Counted from the first letter of the stretch, positions 37,766 to 46,400 are shown. The stretch: 64,000 nucleotides of DNA from Streptosporangium canum (GCF_900113865.1 NZ_FOQY01000019.1:62001-126000); one strand, 5' to 3'. Numbers and translations are program-made. Notes: a model not told the origin generated them from the sequence alone.

Positions 37766-38634
37766 TGACCACAGCGGAAACCCAGCGGATCGTGGCGGTG
37801 CGCAGCGCCGGCCGCGTCCTGGCGGCCGTCGTCGGCGACAAACTGATCGCGGCGTGGCCTCGAATCGCGCCGCACGTTCCCGGAACGTCCAGCGAACCTC
37901 TGCAGGAAGGCAGCCACGCCGCTATCGCCGGGGTGGTCGTGCCGGACGATGTGGGAGACGCTCGCCGGTTGATCAACGCTCACCTGCATGTGCTGCACCT
38001 GACGCGTGGCACCGTGTGCGTGCACGCCGTCGCCATGTGCCGCCCCGGCGGTGCTGCGGTACTGCTGCTGGGTGGCCACGGCTCCGGCAAGACCCTCACC
38101 GGGCTGGCGCTCGCGGCACGCGGCTGGAACTGGCTGGCCGGTGACGTGACCCTGGTCGACGTCGCCAGTGATGGCGGACCCACCGTGCGGGGCGGCACCA
38201 GCGCGGTCCTCGGACGGCGAGCCTCGGTGCGTCGCTGGTTCCCCGAACTGGGCTTGCCCGAGGAGGGGGCCGAGGTTGTTGACCTGTGCCGCAGCGGTCC
38301 GCTGCCGCTTGCGGCCCCTACCCGGTTGCCGGTGGCCGGGGCGGTGCTGGTCGACGTCGACGGTGATCCTCTGGCCGCCGGAGGGACGATGGAACGGGTG
38401 GACCGGCACACCGCGGCCACGGTGTGGCTGCACGCCAGCGGGCATCTCCTGGATCGGGTCCTCGACAGCGGCGAGCAGCCGCTGCGGCTCCTGGAAACCG
38501 GGCCCGCCCAGCGGCAGCGCATCCGCTACGTCCACACCCTGACCGGGAGGGTTGGCTTGTACGCGGCGCGGGGCGCCCCCGCAGAGATCGCCGCACACAT
38601 CGAACAATCGTTCACACCGTGGGGGCGGGCATGA
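37765..38634 (+). CDS. HPr kinase-like ATP-binding protein (second copy)
   Basis: The 289-aa protein starts ATG 37765 (TGATG junction; GTG 37762 possible). Walker A is GGHGSGKT at 103-110, preceded by GTVCVHAVAMCRPGGAAVLLL and followed by WLAGDVTLVDV (124-133), again the HprK layout but with Gly-Asp instead of Asp-Asp. It is a diverged paralogue of the preceding protein and is shorter at the N-terminus. The tandem suggests a heteromeric kinase or two successive phosphorylations. Confidence 0.72.
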   Translation: MTTAETQRIVAVRSAGRVLAAVVGDKLIAAWPRIAPHVPGTSSEPLQEGSHAAIAGVVVPDDVGDARRLINAHLHVLHLTRGTVCVHAVAMCRPGGAAVLLLGGHGSGKTLTGLALAARGWNWLAGDVTLVDVASDGGPTVRGGTSAVLGRRASVRRWFPELGLPEEGAEVVDLCRSGPLPLAAPTRLPVAGAVLVDVDGDPLAAGGTMERVDRHTAATVWLHASGHLLDRVLDSGEQPLRLLETGPAQRQRIRYVHTLTGRVGLYAARGAPAEIAAHIEQSFTPWGRA

Positions 38635-39320
38635 CCATGAGAGTGGAAGCGCTGGCGGTGGACTTCGGCGGCACCCTGGCACGGCCGGGCCCGAACCCGG
38701 ACGCGGCGATCATAGCTGAGGCGCTGCACGGCCTACCTGGCACAGTGATCCCCGACGGGTTCGCCGCCGCGTTCGACGACGTGACCCGCCAGGTGCGGGC
38801 CGCCGACCGGCAGCGGGGCGAGCAGACACCGTTCGCTGAGCAACTGCGCCGCAGCGGAGTACATCTGCCTAACCCTGCGGCTGCCGCCGAAGCGGTGTTC
38901 ACCGCCGTTCCGGACGCCGACGTCGACCCGCGGGCCGCCGACGCGCTGCGGCAACTGCGCCGGATGGGGCTGGTGTGCGTGCTGGCGTGCGACACGCAAC
39001 GCCCGGAGAGCGTACGCCGCCGCACCCTGGACGCCGCCGGCATCGGCGACTGCTTCGACGCGCTCGTCCTGTCCAGCACGCTGGGCGTCCGTAAGCCGCA
39101 TCCGCGGTGCTACGCCGCGGTGATCGCCGCCTCCGGCTGCCCGCCGGAACGGATCATGTTTGTGGGGGACACCCCCGCCAAGGACGCCGTCGCCCCGTAC
39201 ACCTACGGCATGCGCGCCACCCTGATCAGCCCATCGGGCCGCCCCGAAGGACTGGACCCGGCCATCGGCGTCATCACCCACCTGAGTGACCTGCCCGCTT
39301 ACCTGGAGGGGCTGTCATGA
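38631..39320 (+). CDS. HAD-superfamily protein with altered motif I
   Basis: The 229-aa protein shows HAD motifs: AVDFGGTLARPG (motif I, nucleophile D11), VLACDTQRPES (motif II), GVRKPHPRCY (motif III Lys) and IMFVGDTPAKDAVAP (motif IV). The second Asp of the usual DxDGT is Gly13, which normally removes the general acid/base for phosphate hydrolysis. It may be a phosphonate- or dehalogenase-like variant or a phosphatase with reduced activity. It overlaps neighbours by ATGA on both sides. Confidence 0.8.
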   Translation: MTMRVEALAVDFGGTLARPGPNPDAAIIAEALHGLPGTVIPDGFAAAFDDVTRQVRAADRQRGEQTPFAEQLRRSGVHLPNPAAAAEAVFTAVPDADVDPRAADALRQLRRMGLVCVLACDTQRPESVRRRTLDAAGIGDCFDALVLSSTLGVRKPHPRCYAAVIAASGCPPERIMFVGDTPAKDAVAPYTYGMRATLISPSGRPEGLDPAIGVITHLSDLPAYLEGLS

Positions 39321-40225
39321 GCGTTGACGCCGCCCGCCCCCTGGTGTGCCGATACGCGGGACCGCGGATCCGCCTGGTCGACGGCCACGCTCACCTGCTG
39401 CCCGCCGTACCGGCGCCGACCGGCATGATCTGCGGACGGTTCAGCGTGCTCAGCCCCGGTACCGAGCGCCGCCACCTGTACGCCACGACTGGCTTTGACG
39501 GGCCCCGCCACGCCGGCTACATGACGTTCGGCGGTGACCATTCCGCCGGATGGGTGCTGGCGGCGGTGCCGCACGGCGCCTGCTTCGATCCGTCGACTGG
39601 CGGCACCATCACCGCCCCGCCCGGCACCCGGATCCAAGCGGCGGCGGTGGCGCGTTTCCAGCAGATGGCGGTCCTCGGCCTGGACCAGGTGCCCGCCGGC
39701 GTCAGCTTGGACGACGCCGTGGTGGTCGGCTCCGGCCCGGTCGCGTTGGGCTGCGCGTTGGAGTTGCGGCGCCGAGGCGCCGCTCGCATCCAGGTGCTGA
39801 CGGGCCGGCGGCAGCCGCCGATCAGCTACGCGCCGGGCGTTGAGTGTGCTTCCGTGATCAGCCGAGGTCGGACGGCGCTCGTCATCGACGCGGCTGGGAC
39901 TCCGCGCCGCGCGGCGCGGCTCCTCACCCCACGTGGCACTCTTGGTCTGCTCGGCACCCCTGCCCTGGGTGGGAGGTTGTCATCGCTGCTGATTCACCGG
40001 TCGGGGTGGACGGTTGTGGGGATGCACGAGCTCAGCGCGGCCGCGACCCGCCGCTATCAGGACGCCTACACCGCGGCGGCGACCTGGTTGAACGGCCTGC
40101 CGCCGGACCTGGTCGACTCCTGGTGCCACCTCGTGCCGGGCACGCAGGCGCCCGCCCTGTACGCCGGGCTGGACGGGCCCCGATCACCCGAACCCGTGGT
40201 GATCTTCTCGTGGGAGGTGTCATGA
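39317..40225 (+). CDS. MDR-type (alcohol dehydrogenase-like) oxidoreductase
   Basis: The 302-aa protein resembles medium-chain dehydrogenases: CGRFSVLSPGTERRHLYAT and YMTFGGDHSAGWVLAAV in the GroES-like half, then the Rossmann loop VVVGSGPVALGCALELRRRG and a C-terminal GTLGLLGTPALGG. The structural zinc cysteines are absent and a catalytic zinc set is not obvious, so the reaction may be zinc-independent. Its length is about 40 residues below the usual 340. It is embedded in the coupled cluster. Confidence 0.7.
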   Translation: MSVDAARPLVCRYAGPRIRLVDGHAHLLPAVPAPTGMICGRFSVLSPGTERRHLYATTGFDGPRHAGYMTFGGDHSAGWVLAAVPHGACFDPSTGGTITAPPGTRIQAAAVARFQQMAVLGLDQVPAGVSLDDAVVVGSGPVALGCALELRRRGAARIQVLTGRRQPPISYAPGVECASVISRGRTALVIDAAGTPRRAARLLTPRGTLGLLGTPALGGRLSSLLIHRSGWTVVGMHELSAAATRRYQDAYTAAATWLNGLPPDLVDSWCHLVPGTQAPALYAGLDGPRSPEPVVIFSWEVS

Positions 40226-41019
40226 TCATCGCCCCGGTCGGCTTGTACAGCATTTCTGTGCGTGGCTTCGATGTGCCGGACATGCTCCGCTGGGCCGCCG
40301 CCCATGGTGTCCCGTTTCTGCATCTGCGGGGCGGACCGCGCGGCATGCACCTGTCCGCCCAGCCGACGCGGACGGTGCTGGCGTGGGCGAAGACGGCTGC
40401 GGACACGGTGCCGATCACCGGTGTCACCGCCGACGTCGACTTGGCCGACCTGCTCACCGGCGACAGGAGCCGCCGCCAGCGGGCGGCTACGGAACTCGCC
40501 CATCTGGCCAAAGCGGCGTACGTCCTCGGTGCCGGATGGGTACGGCTGTTGGCGCGCACCCCGCTGGCCGTGCGGGTACTGGCTGAAGCCGCAGCGATGC
40601 CTGCGCTGGCCGGCGGCCCGATGCCGCTGCTGGTGGAGCTGCACCATCCGGGCTGGCTGGCACCGGGCGCGTTCGCCGCGCTGACCGCCCTGATCGATTC
40701 CTGCCCGCGAATGCGGCTGTTGGCCGACACCGCGCAGCTTGCCGCCGCTACCCCCACTGGGCATGCGACGGCGGCTCGCCTTGGACTGTTGCTGGACCGC
40801 ACACAGGTGGTGCACCTGTCCGACAACGATGCGGGCCTGGACGCGCCCGGTCACACCCTGGTCGCCGCCTTGGCCGCCGACCGCATCATCACCGGGCAGC
40901 GTATGGAGGTCGCCGTGGAATGGACGGGCGGCGACCGGACACCGGCCGTGTGCCTGGCCCGCTACCGTGCAGCCGTCGCCTGGTGGCAGCAGCTCGTCTT
41001 CGCCTTGGAGCCGCAATGA
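40222..41019 (+). CDS. TIM-barrel protein, sugar phosphate isomerase/epimerase-like
   Basis: The 265-aa protein fits an AP-endonuclease-2/xylose-isomerase-type barrel: APVGLYSISVRGFDVPDMLRWAAAHGVPFLHLRGG at the first strands, ITGVTADVDLADLL, WVRLLARTP, MPLLVELHHPGWLAP (Glu and His metal ligands), MRLLADTAQLA (Asp) and TQVVHLSDND (His, Asp), then MEVAVEWTGG (Glu). These residues suit a divalent metal site. Likely an isomerase or epimerase acting on a sugar-like intermediate. ATGA overlaps on both sides. Confidence 0.72.
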   Translation: MIIAPVGLYSISVRGFDVPDMLRWAAAHGVPFLHLRGGPRGMHLSAQPTRTVLAWAKTAADTVPITGVTADVDLADLLTGDRSRRQRAATELAHLAKAAYVLGAGWVRLLARTPLAVRVLAEAAAMPALAGGPMPLLVELHHPGWLAPGAFAALTALIDSCPRMRLLADTAQLAAATPTGHATAARLGLLLDRTQVVHLSDNDAGLDAPGHTLVAALAADRIITGQRMEVAVEWTGGDRTPAVCLARYRAAVAWWQQLVFALEPQ

Positions 41020-42065
41020 CCCCCGTACCCGACAGCGGGTGGGTGGTGGTGACGAACTATCCCACCTGGCCCAGCCCGTACTTCGCTGAGCTGCACCGGC
41101 ACGCTCCGTCCGGGTTGCCGCTCGGCTTCGTCCCCACTCTCGACGACATCCCTACCCGGCCCGCCCAGCCCGGGGTGATCAACCTGCACCGGTTGAAACG
41201 CCTCTACCTGGCGGCCGGAGGGCAACGCACCCTGAATGCGGCCAAGACCATGCTGGACCGGTTGTCAGAGCTGCACGGCGGCGGGTGGCGCATCGTGTGG
41301 ACGGTGCACAACCTGCTGCCGATCGACGGCGGCGCACCGGGCGACGCCGACTGGTACGCCGCGCTCGGCGTGCTGGGCGTGGCGGACGCACTCCTCACCC
41401 ACACCTGCTCCGACGCCGCATACGTGGCGCGGCTGACCAGCGCACCGGTCGTTGTGACCGGCTGGACCGGGCTGACCGTCCCACCCGGGTTCGGACCGGT
41501 ACCCGAACCGGTGCAGGCTCTGACTGGCCGCCTGCGGTCCGCCCCCTACGCGGTGCTGGTCATGGGCAACATCACCGCCTACAAGGATCTGCCGGCCGTG
41601 GTGGAGGCGTTCATCGCCCACACCCGGCGTGCCCACCTCGTCGTGGCCGGCCCCTGCCGGGACGACACCCTCGCCAGGCAGGTCATGGCGGCGGCGAACG
41701 CCAGCGGCGGCCGGGTTCATGTCCACCCGCACCGGATCCTGCCCGAGCACGCACATCGGCTGTACCGGGCGGCTGACGCGGCGCTGTGCCCCTACCGCGC
41801 TGACGGGGCGTGGCAGTTCTTCACCAACGTCCTGCACCCCAGCTCGGTCGGCACCGCGCTGACGTTCGGCACTCCGGTCATCGCACCGGATCTGCCGGCC
41901 GTCGTGGAGATGACCGCCGGGTATCCGGCGCGGCTGTACCTCGCCGGCGAGGGCCCCGGCCAGGTGCTAGTGGGCCGTCACACAACCTTGCCGGGGAAAT
42001 CTGATCCGGCGGGAGCCGGTCATCCGGTGGCGATACCCGGTCAACGTTCGGAGACGGGCCACTAG
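41016..42065 (+). CDS. GT4-type glycosyltransferase, C-terminus replaced by a MITE-like insertion
   Basis: The present frame gives 349 aa of GT-B fold: WVVVTNYPTWPSPYFAELHRH at the N-terminus, IVWTVHNLLPIDGG, VVVTGWTG, AVLVMGNITAYKDLPAVVEAF (start of the C-terminal Rossmann domain) and HPSSVGTALTFGTPVIAPDLPAVVE (donor-binding region). After GEGPGQVL the sequence is foreign and stops at 42065. Removing 95 bp between the CTAG copies gives ...GQVLADAEAMPRF and continues to a TGA at 42206-42208 that overlaps the next gene's ATG (42205). The original end is thus about 42208. The lost tail (RWRAITDTYQRMF) normally completes the GT4 fold, so activity is doubtful. Confidence 0.85.
   Translation: MTPVPDSGWVVVTNYPTWPSPYFAELHRHAPSGLPLGFVPTLDDIPTRPAQPGVINLHRLKRLYLAAGGQRTLNAAKTMLDRLSELHGGGWRIVWTVHNLLPIDGGAPGDADWYAALGVLGVADALLTHTCSDAAYVARLTSAPVVVTGWTGLTVPPGFGPVPEPVQALTGRLRSAPYAVLVMGNITAYKDLPAVVEAFIAHTRRAHLVVAGPCRDDTLARQVMAAANASGGRVHVHPHRILPEHAHRLYRAADAALCPYRADGAWQFFTNVLHPSSVGTALTFGTPVIAPDLPAVVEMTAGYPARLYLAGEGPGQVLVGRHTTLPGKSDPAGAGHPVAIPGQRSETGH
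41967..42065. mobile_element. MITE-like insertion, 91 bp with CTAG target duplication
   Basis: CTAG is present at 41967-41970 and 42062-42065. The enclosed DNA has imperfect terminal inverted repeats: TGGGCCGTC (41971-41979) against the reverse complement TGGCCCGTC of the right end, with similarity extending over about 26 bp (19 matches). A 4-bp YTAR-type duplication is a feature of IS5-group transposition, so an IS5-derived MITE is a reasonable guess. It carries no gene; its right CTAG provides the stop codon of the interrupted gene. Confidence 0.75.
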
Positions 42066-42192
42066 CCGACGCTGAGGCGATGCCTCGCTTCCGTGGCCGC
42101 CGTCCCATGCTCGACGGCAACGCCCGGTGGCGGGCCATCACCGACACCTACCAGCGAATGTTCACCCAGCTCACAATCACAAGGGGATCAAC

Positions 42193-43260
42193 GTGTCCGA
42201 CGCCATGACCAGTCCTGCGGGCTCCGACCTGGGCGGCCGGGTCGCCGCCGTCCTGGCCGCCTCCTACGGGTTGGAGGTGCGCACCATCACGCAGCTGCCC
42301 ATCGGGCAGGGCACCGTGAACTTCCGCGTCGCCTGCGACGACGGGCTGGAGGCGTTCGTCAAGAACTATCCTGCCGGCACCGACCTGGGCGCCGAACGGG
42401 AAGCGATCGGCCTGTCCACTCTGGCGGTGGAAGCGGGCATCCCCGGCGCGCAGGTCCTGCCCAACGAAAAGGGGAAGGTGATCGACGCCAGCGGGGAACT
42501 GCCGGTGTCGGTGTGGGAGTGGATGCCCGGCCGCGTCGAGACGCGTCTGTCGGCAACGCAGATGACCGCTGCCGGTGACGCGCTGGGCCGCATCCACGCC
42601 CTGTTCGCACCCCTGCCGACCGGTCCTGACCCGGACGCGGCAGTGCAGGCTTGGCGGACCCCCGACGTGGACGGGCTGGCCGCGACGATCGACAAGCTCC
42701 TGAAGATCATCGCCGGGCGCGTTCGCGACGGCGTCGCCGACACGTTCGACGTGGAAGCACAGCGCACCCTGTTGGAACGCCGCAGCATGCTCGACCGCGT
42801 GCCCGGCCTGCTCGACGACCTGCCCGAGAAGCTGACCGTGCAGGTTCTGCACGGCGACTACTCGCCGGTCAACCTGCTGTTCGAGGGCGAGACGCTGTCG
42901 GCGGTGCTGGACTACCGGCCGCCGAACCCGCCGTTCCTCCTCTCCTACGACCTGGGGCGGATGGCGTTCTACCCCAACACCGTCGCCGACGACCCGGGAT
43001 GGGCGGACTCCGCCGCCACCTTCATCCGCGCCTATCGGGATGCTCACTCGGCCGTGCCCGCCGTCGATGTGCGGGCTTGCGGCCGGGTCGCGCTGCTGCA
43101 ACTGCTCACCAGCCTCTACGGCGTCAAACAGCACTACCTGAAGCCGGGCCTGTTCCAGGCCGATCTGGATGAGTTCTGGCTGCTGCGCCACCACACCGCC
43201 GGTGTGCTGCTGGCGCAGCTCGCCGAAACCGACGACCTCCTGGCGGAACCGGCCAACTGA
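42193..43260 (+). CDS. Aminoglycoside phosphotransferase-like small-molecule kinase
   Basis: The 355-aa protein (GTG 42193 behind AAGGGG; ATG 42205 also possible) has the APH/choline-kinase fold. The glycine-loop-like region is LPIGQGTVNFRVACDDG, followed by AFVKNYPAG with the ATP Lys. The catalytic loop is VLHGDYSPVNLLF (H220, D222, N227) and the metal Asp is D240 in AVLDY. It should phosphorylate a hydroxyl of a small substrate, probably an intermediate of the same cluster. The GTG start would free it from translational coupling to the damaged glycosyltransferase gene. Confidence 0.83.
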   Translation: MSDAMTSPAGSDLGGRVAAVLAASYGLEVRTITQLPIGQGTVNFRVACDDGLEAFVKNYPAGTDLGAEREAIGLSTLAVEAGIPGAQVLPNEKGKVIDASGELPVSVWEWMPGRVETRLSATQMTAAGDALGRIHALFAPLPTGPDPDAAVQAWRTPDVDGLAATIDKLLKIIAGRVRDGVADTFDVEAQRTLLERRSMLDRVPGLLDDLPEKLTVQVLHGDYSPVNLLFEGETLSAVLDYRPPNPPFLLSYDLGRMAFYPNTVADDPGWADSAATFIRAYRDAHSAVPAVDVRACGRVALLQLLTSLYGVKQHYLKPGLFQADLDEFWLLRHHTAGVLLAQLAETDDLLAEPAN

Positions 43261-43311
43261 CCCGGCCTCCGCCTTCCCCACTCCGTTCCCCGATCCTGCA
43301 AGGAGATCTTC

Positions 43312-46038
43312 GTGACTTTGGACACCGTTCCCTTACGCGCCTCCGCTGCCTGGGACGTCCTTCGCGGGCCGATCCCACCCGCCGTCCTCGCCGACGGCGC
43401 GGCCGACATCGCCGCCCGCCACGATCTCCACGTCGACCACGTCGACCCGCACGCCCTGACGCTCACCACCTCTCCCGGTGGGGCGCCCCTCGTCACCGTC
43501 CGCTGGCACCCCCGCACTCCGGAGCGGCCCGACACGCTCAGCCACGTCCTGCCCGCCGACTACCTGGAGATCCTCCTCGACGTCCACCCCGGCGGAGGGG
43601 AAGCCGCGGCGTCCCTGCACGGGTGGCTGCGCGACCGGCTGCGCTGCTACGACCCGGCTGAGCTGCTGCAGATCGGCGCGTCTATGCCGCTGCTGGCCCG
43701 CCACGCCACTCACGACCCGCACCTCGCCGACTGGGCGGTCATCTTCCGTGATCACTACGTGGAGAACACCCTCGCTTTCCTGCTGGCGCTGCAGCAGGCT
43801 GGCGTCCCCGCCGAATGGATCTACGCGCTGGCCAAGGGCGACCGCACCCGCAACCGTGACCGTATCCACGCCACCCTGCTCGCGCGCGGCTGCCGCAGCG
43901 GCCTGCTCGACAACACGGCGATCAACGCGCCCGCTGGCCACGCCGACGAACTCGCCCAGGCCCTCGCCGGAGTGGACGCGTTCATCGACGCCGCCCACGC
44001 CGCCGGGCGGAAGGTGCTCGTCATCGACGACGGCGGCCTCATTGCCCAGGGGTACGGCCACGCCGACGCGTCCCGCCAGGTCGATGCCGCCTTGGAGCTC
44101 ACCGTGTCCGGTCTCAAGCGCATCGCCGCCGCCGGACCGCTGAGCATCCCTGTGTTCAACCTGGCCCGCTCGGCGCTGAAGACGAACCTCGGTTACCCGG
44201 AGATCGCCGACTCGTGCCTGAGGCGGCTGCGCGAGCTGCTGCCTGCGGTGAAGGTCATCGGCCGGACGGTCCTCGTCCTCGGCTACGGCACCCTCGGCTC
44301 CCGGCTGGCGGCCGCGCTGCGCGCCCAAGGCTGCCGGGTCCACGTCGTCGACCCCGCCCCGCTCGCGTTGATCGCCGCCGCCGAGGCCGGACATCCCACT
44401 TACCGCACCGTCGGTGACGCGCTGCGCAGCGTGCGGCCGATCCTCCTCGTCGGCACCACCGGTGAAGACGCCCTCACCCCGGAAGCGGTGGACGCCCTGC
44501 CCGACGGGGCGGTGCTCGCCCCGTACGCCACCAAAGATTTCTCACTGCTGGCCGCCGACCCCGCGTTCGCCGCCGCAGCGGAGGAGATTCCCGGCGTCGG
44601 CCGCCGCTACCGTCTGCCCTCCGGGACGGAGGTGACGGTTCTCGGCGACGGCCGATCCTTGAATCTGTTCGAGTCCGACGCCATCCCCAACCAGGGCTAC
44701 GACGCCTACCGGGCCGGGACGCTCATTGCCGCGAAAGCCCTCTGCGCCCAAGTCGCGACGCTGCCGCCCGGCGTGCACACCAGCGTCGTCGACGACGTCA
44801 TCACCGGCTCCGGCCTGTACGACGCCTACTACGACATCTACCTGGCCGCCGGTGCGGCCGCCCGCCCCACCTCCGCCGGGTCCACGCCGCTGGCCAGAAT
44901 GACGGTGTGCGTCGTCGGCTACGGCACCGCGGGCCGCATGCACGCCCAGCTCTTCACCGATGCCGGCGCCCAACTCAGCATCGTCGACCCCAAGCATCAG
45001 GACTTGCCGCAGGGGTATCGGACGTTCCGCCACGGCGTCGACGACCTGCCGAAGGCCGTCGCCACCGGCGTCGGCCTGTGGTCGGTGTGCTGCCCCACCG
45101 CCGACCATCTGCCGGTACTGGGGTCGATCCTCAGCCACGACCCCGGCGCGCGGATCCTGCTGGAGAAACCCGCCTGCCAAGGCCATGAGATCACCGCCCT
45201 CGCCGGGCTGCTGAAAGCGCACCCTGCCGCCCGCATCCTGGTCATCGACCAGTACCGGCACGCCCACGCGCTCGGCGTCGCCGCCGACCTCCTCGAAAAG
45301 TACGAGCCTGGCGTGGCGCCGCATCACATCGCGGTCACCTTCACCAAGGACCGCACCGGAGACATCGCCGCGGGCCGCTTCGTTGACCGCTCTTACGGCG
45401 TTCTCGGCTACGAGTGGCTGCACATGCTTGCCGTTCTGCGCCGTTTCCTGCCAGCCGACGCTTTCGCCGCTTACCTCGCCACCAGTCCGCGGCAGGCGAC
45501 GCTACGCGCCATCTACGACCCCCGCCTGTTCGTGTCGGCTCTTACCGAGCACGCCACTCCGTCCGCAGACGATGCCCCGGTGCACGTGGAGTTGCACTCC
45601 AGCATCATCAGCCCCGCCGTCGTGCTCAGCCCTACCCCGCAGGACACGGCGGGGGAGTGGCGGCGGGGTATCCGCCCCGCGGACGACCGGCACCGGTACC
45701 TGACCGTCCACGCCGGCCGCACTATCGTCACCGTCCACCTCGACCCGGTCACCACCGCCGGCGGGTGGCAGTTGGACCGCAACCAGCATCGCGTCACCGT
45801 GAAACGCGACGGCGACGTCCTTCATGACCAGGTCCTCGGGGACTCGCCGCTGCAGACAGCGATCCGGGCGGGCGCTGAAACGCTCACAGGCTCCGGGGAA
45901 GTACCGCCGCTGGACCTGGCACCGTTGCGGCGCATCACTGCTCTCGCCGAGCACTTACGCTCCCAGCAGCCTGAGCCCCACCTGGCGCAAGGCGACCCCG
46001 CGTCGGCGTCCCCGGGTTCGCTGGTCGTGGCGGGCTGA
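43312..46038 (+). CDS. Fusion of S-adenosylhomocysteine-hydrolase-like and Gfo/Idh/MocA oxidoreductase domains
   Basis: The 908-aa protein starts GTG 43312 behind AAGGAGA. Residues about 60-510 follow the SAHH order: FRDHYVENTLAFLLALQQAGV, KVLVIDDGGLIAQGYG, PVFNLARSALKTNLGYPEIADSC (the catalytic Lys position is kept), and a Rossmann loop GYGTLG at 324-329 with the SAHH-like AALRAQGCRVHVVDPAPL. Residues about 525-880 form a second NAD(P) domain with GYGTAG (536-541) and the Gfo/Idh signature EKP (618-620), then IDQYRHAHALG. The classical C-terminal SAHH KxxHY tail is missing. Each half could carry out NAD redox on a linked substrate; no described enzyme of this architecture comes to mind. Confidence 0.75.
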   Translation: MTLDTVPLRASAAWDVLRGPIPPAVLADGAADIAARHDLHVDHVDPHALTLTTSPGGAPLVTVRWHPRTPERPDTLSHVLPADYLEILLDVHPGGGEAAASLHGWLRDRLRCYDPAELLQIGASMPLLARHATHDPHLADWAVIFRDHYVENTLAFLLALQQAGVPAEWIYALAKGDRTRNRDRIHATLLARGCRSGLLDNTAINAPAGHADELAQALAGVDAFIDAAHAAGRKVLVIDDGGLIAQGYGHADASRQVDAALELTVSGLKRIAAAGPLSIPVFNLARSALKTNLGYPEIADSCLRRLRELLPAVKVIGRTVLVLGYGTLGSRLAAALRAQGCRVHVVDPAPLALIAAAEAGHPTYRTVGDALRSVRPILLVGTTGEDALTPEAVDALPDGAVLAPYATKDFSLLAADPAFAAAAEEIPGVGRRYRLPSGTEVTVLGDGRSLNLFESDAIPNQGYDAYRAGTLIAAKALCAQVATLPPGVHTSVVDDVITGSGLYDAYYDIYLAAGAAARPTSAGSTPLARMTVCVVGYGTAGRMHAQLFTDAGAQLSIVDPKHQDLPQGYRTFRHGVDDLPKAVATGVGLWSVCCPTADHLPVLGSILSHDPGARILLEKPACQGHEITALAGLLKAHPAARILVIDQYRHAHALGVAADLLEKYEPGVAPHHIAVTFTKDRTGDIAAGRFVDRSYGVLGYEWLHMLAVLRRFLPADAFAAYLATSPRQATLRAIYDPRLFVSALTEHATPSADDAPVHVELHSSIISPAVVLSPTPQDTAGEWRRGIRPADDRHRYLTVHAGRTIVTVHLDPVTTAGGWQLDRNQHRVTVKRDGDVLHDQVLGDSPLQTAIRAGAETLTGSGEVPPLDLAPLRRITALAEHLRSQQPEPHLAQGDPASASPGSLVVAG

Positions 46039-46070
46039 TCATTCCGCCTACGGTCGTACCTGAGAACTGA

Positions 46071-46102
46071 ACGGGCCTGGTCTCTTCGGAGACCGGGCCC
46101 GT
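46071..46102 (+). terminator. Strong hairpin after the biosynthetic cluster
   Basis: ACGGGCCTGGTCTC (46071-46084) pairs with 46089-46102 with one G-T wobble around a TTCG tetraloop, 32 bp after the last cluster gene. It closes the 36.5-46 kb operon. Confidence 0.85.
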
Positions 46103-46119
46103 TGTGGCTGAGCCCCTGA

Positions 46120-46400
46120 TACCTATACCGGGGCGGTGCAGCGCGGGTCGTACTGGTGCAATCGGATCACCCCTGACTGTTTCGATGCCACCGATGCCGA
46201 CATCGAAGAGGCCAGCCTGCGCACCTGGGCGCAGGAACATGCGCTGCCCGGCCACCTGCGTGCCGACCTGACCGCGAGCTGTACTGGCCGCTGCGGACCG
46301 CCAGCACCGTCTACCAGCTGCGTGACCTCGGCGAAGCCGCTCTGCACGACCGAGGGTGGGTCCTCAGGCTATTCCATGAACTCGTTCTCATCGACCAGGC
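46120..46400 (+). pseudogene. Frameshifted remnant of an unrecognised gene
   Basis: One frame reads YWCNRITPDCFDATDADIEE, ASLRTWAQEHALPGHLRADL up to about 46268; another frame continues ELYWPLRTASTVYQLRDLGE, AALHDRGWVLRLFHELVLID to about 46400. Together they look like one continuous protein broken by a one-base shift. No start codon with RBS or clear family was recognised. Confidence 0.45.
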
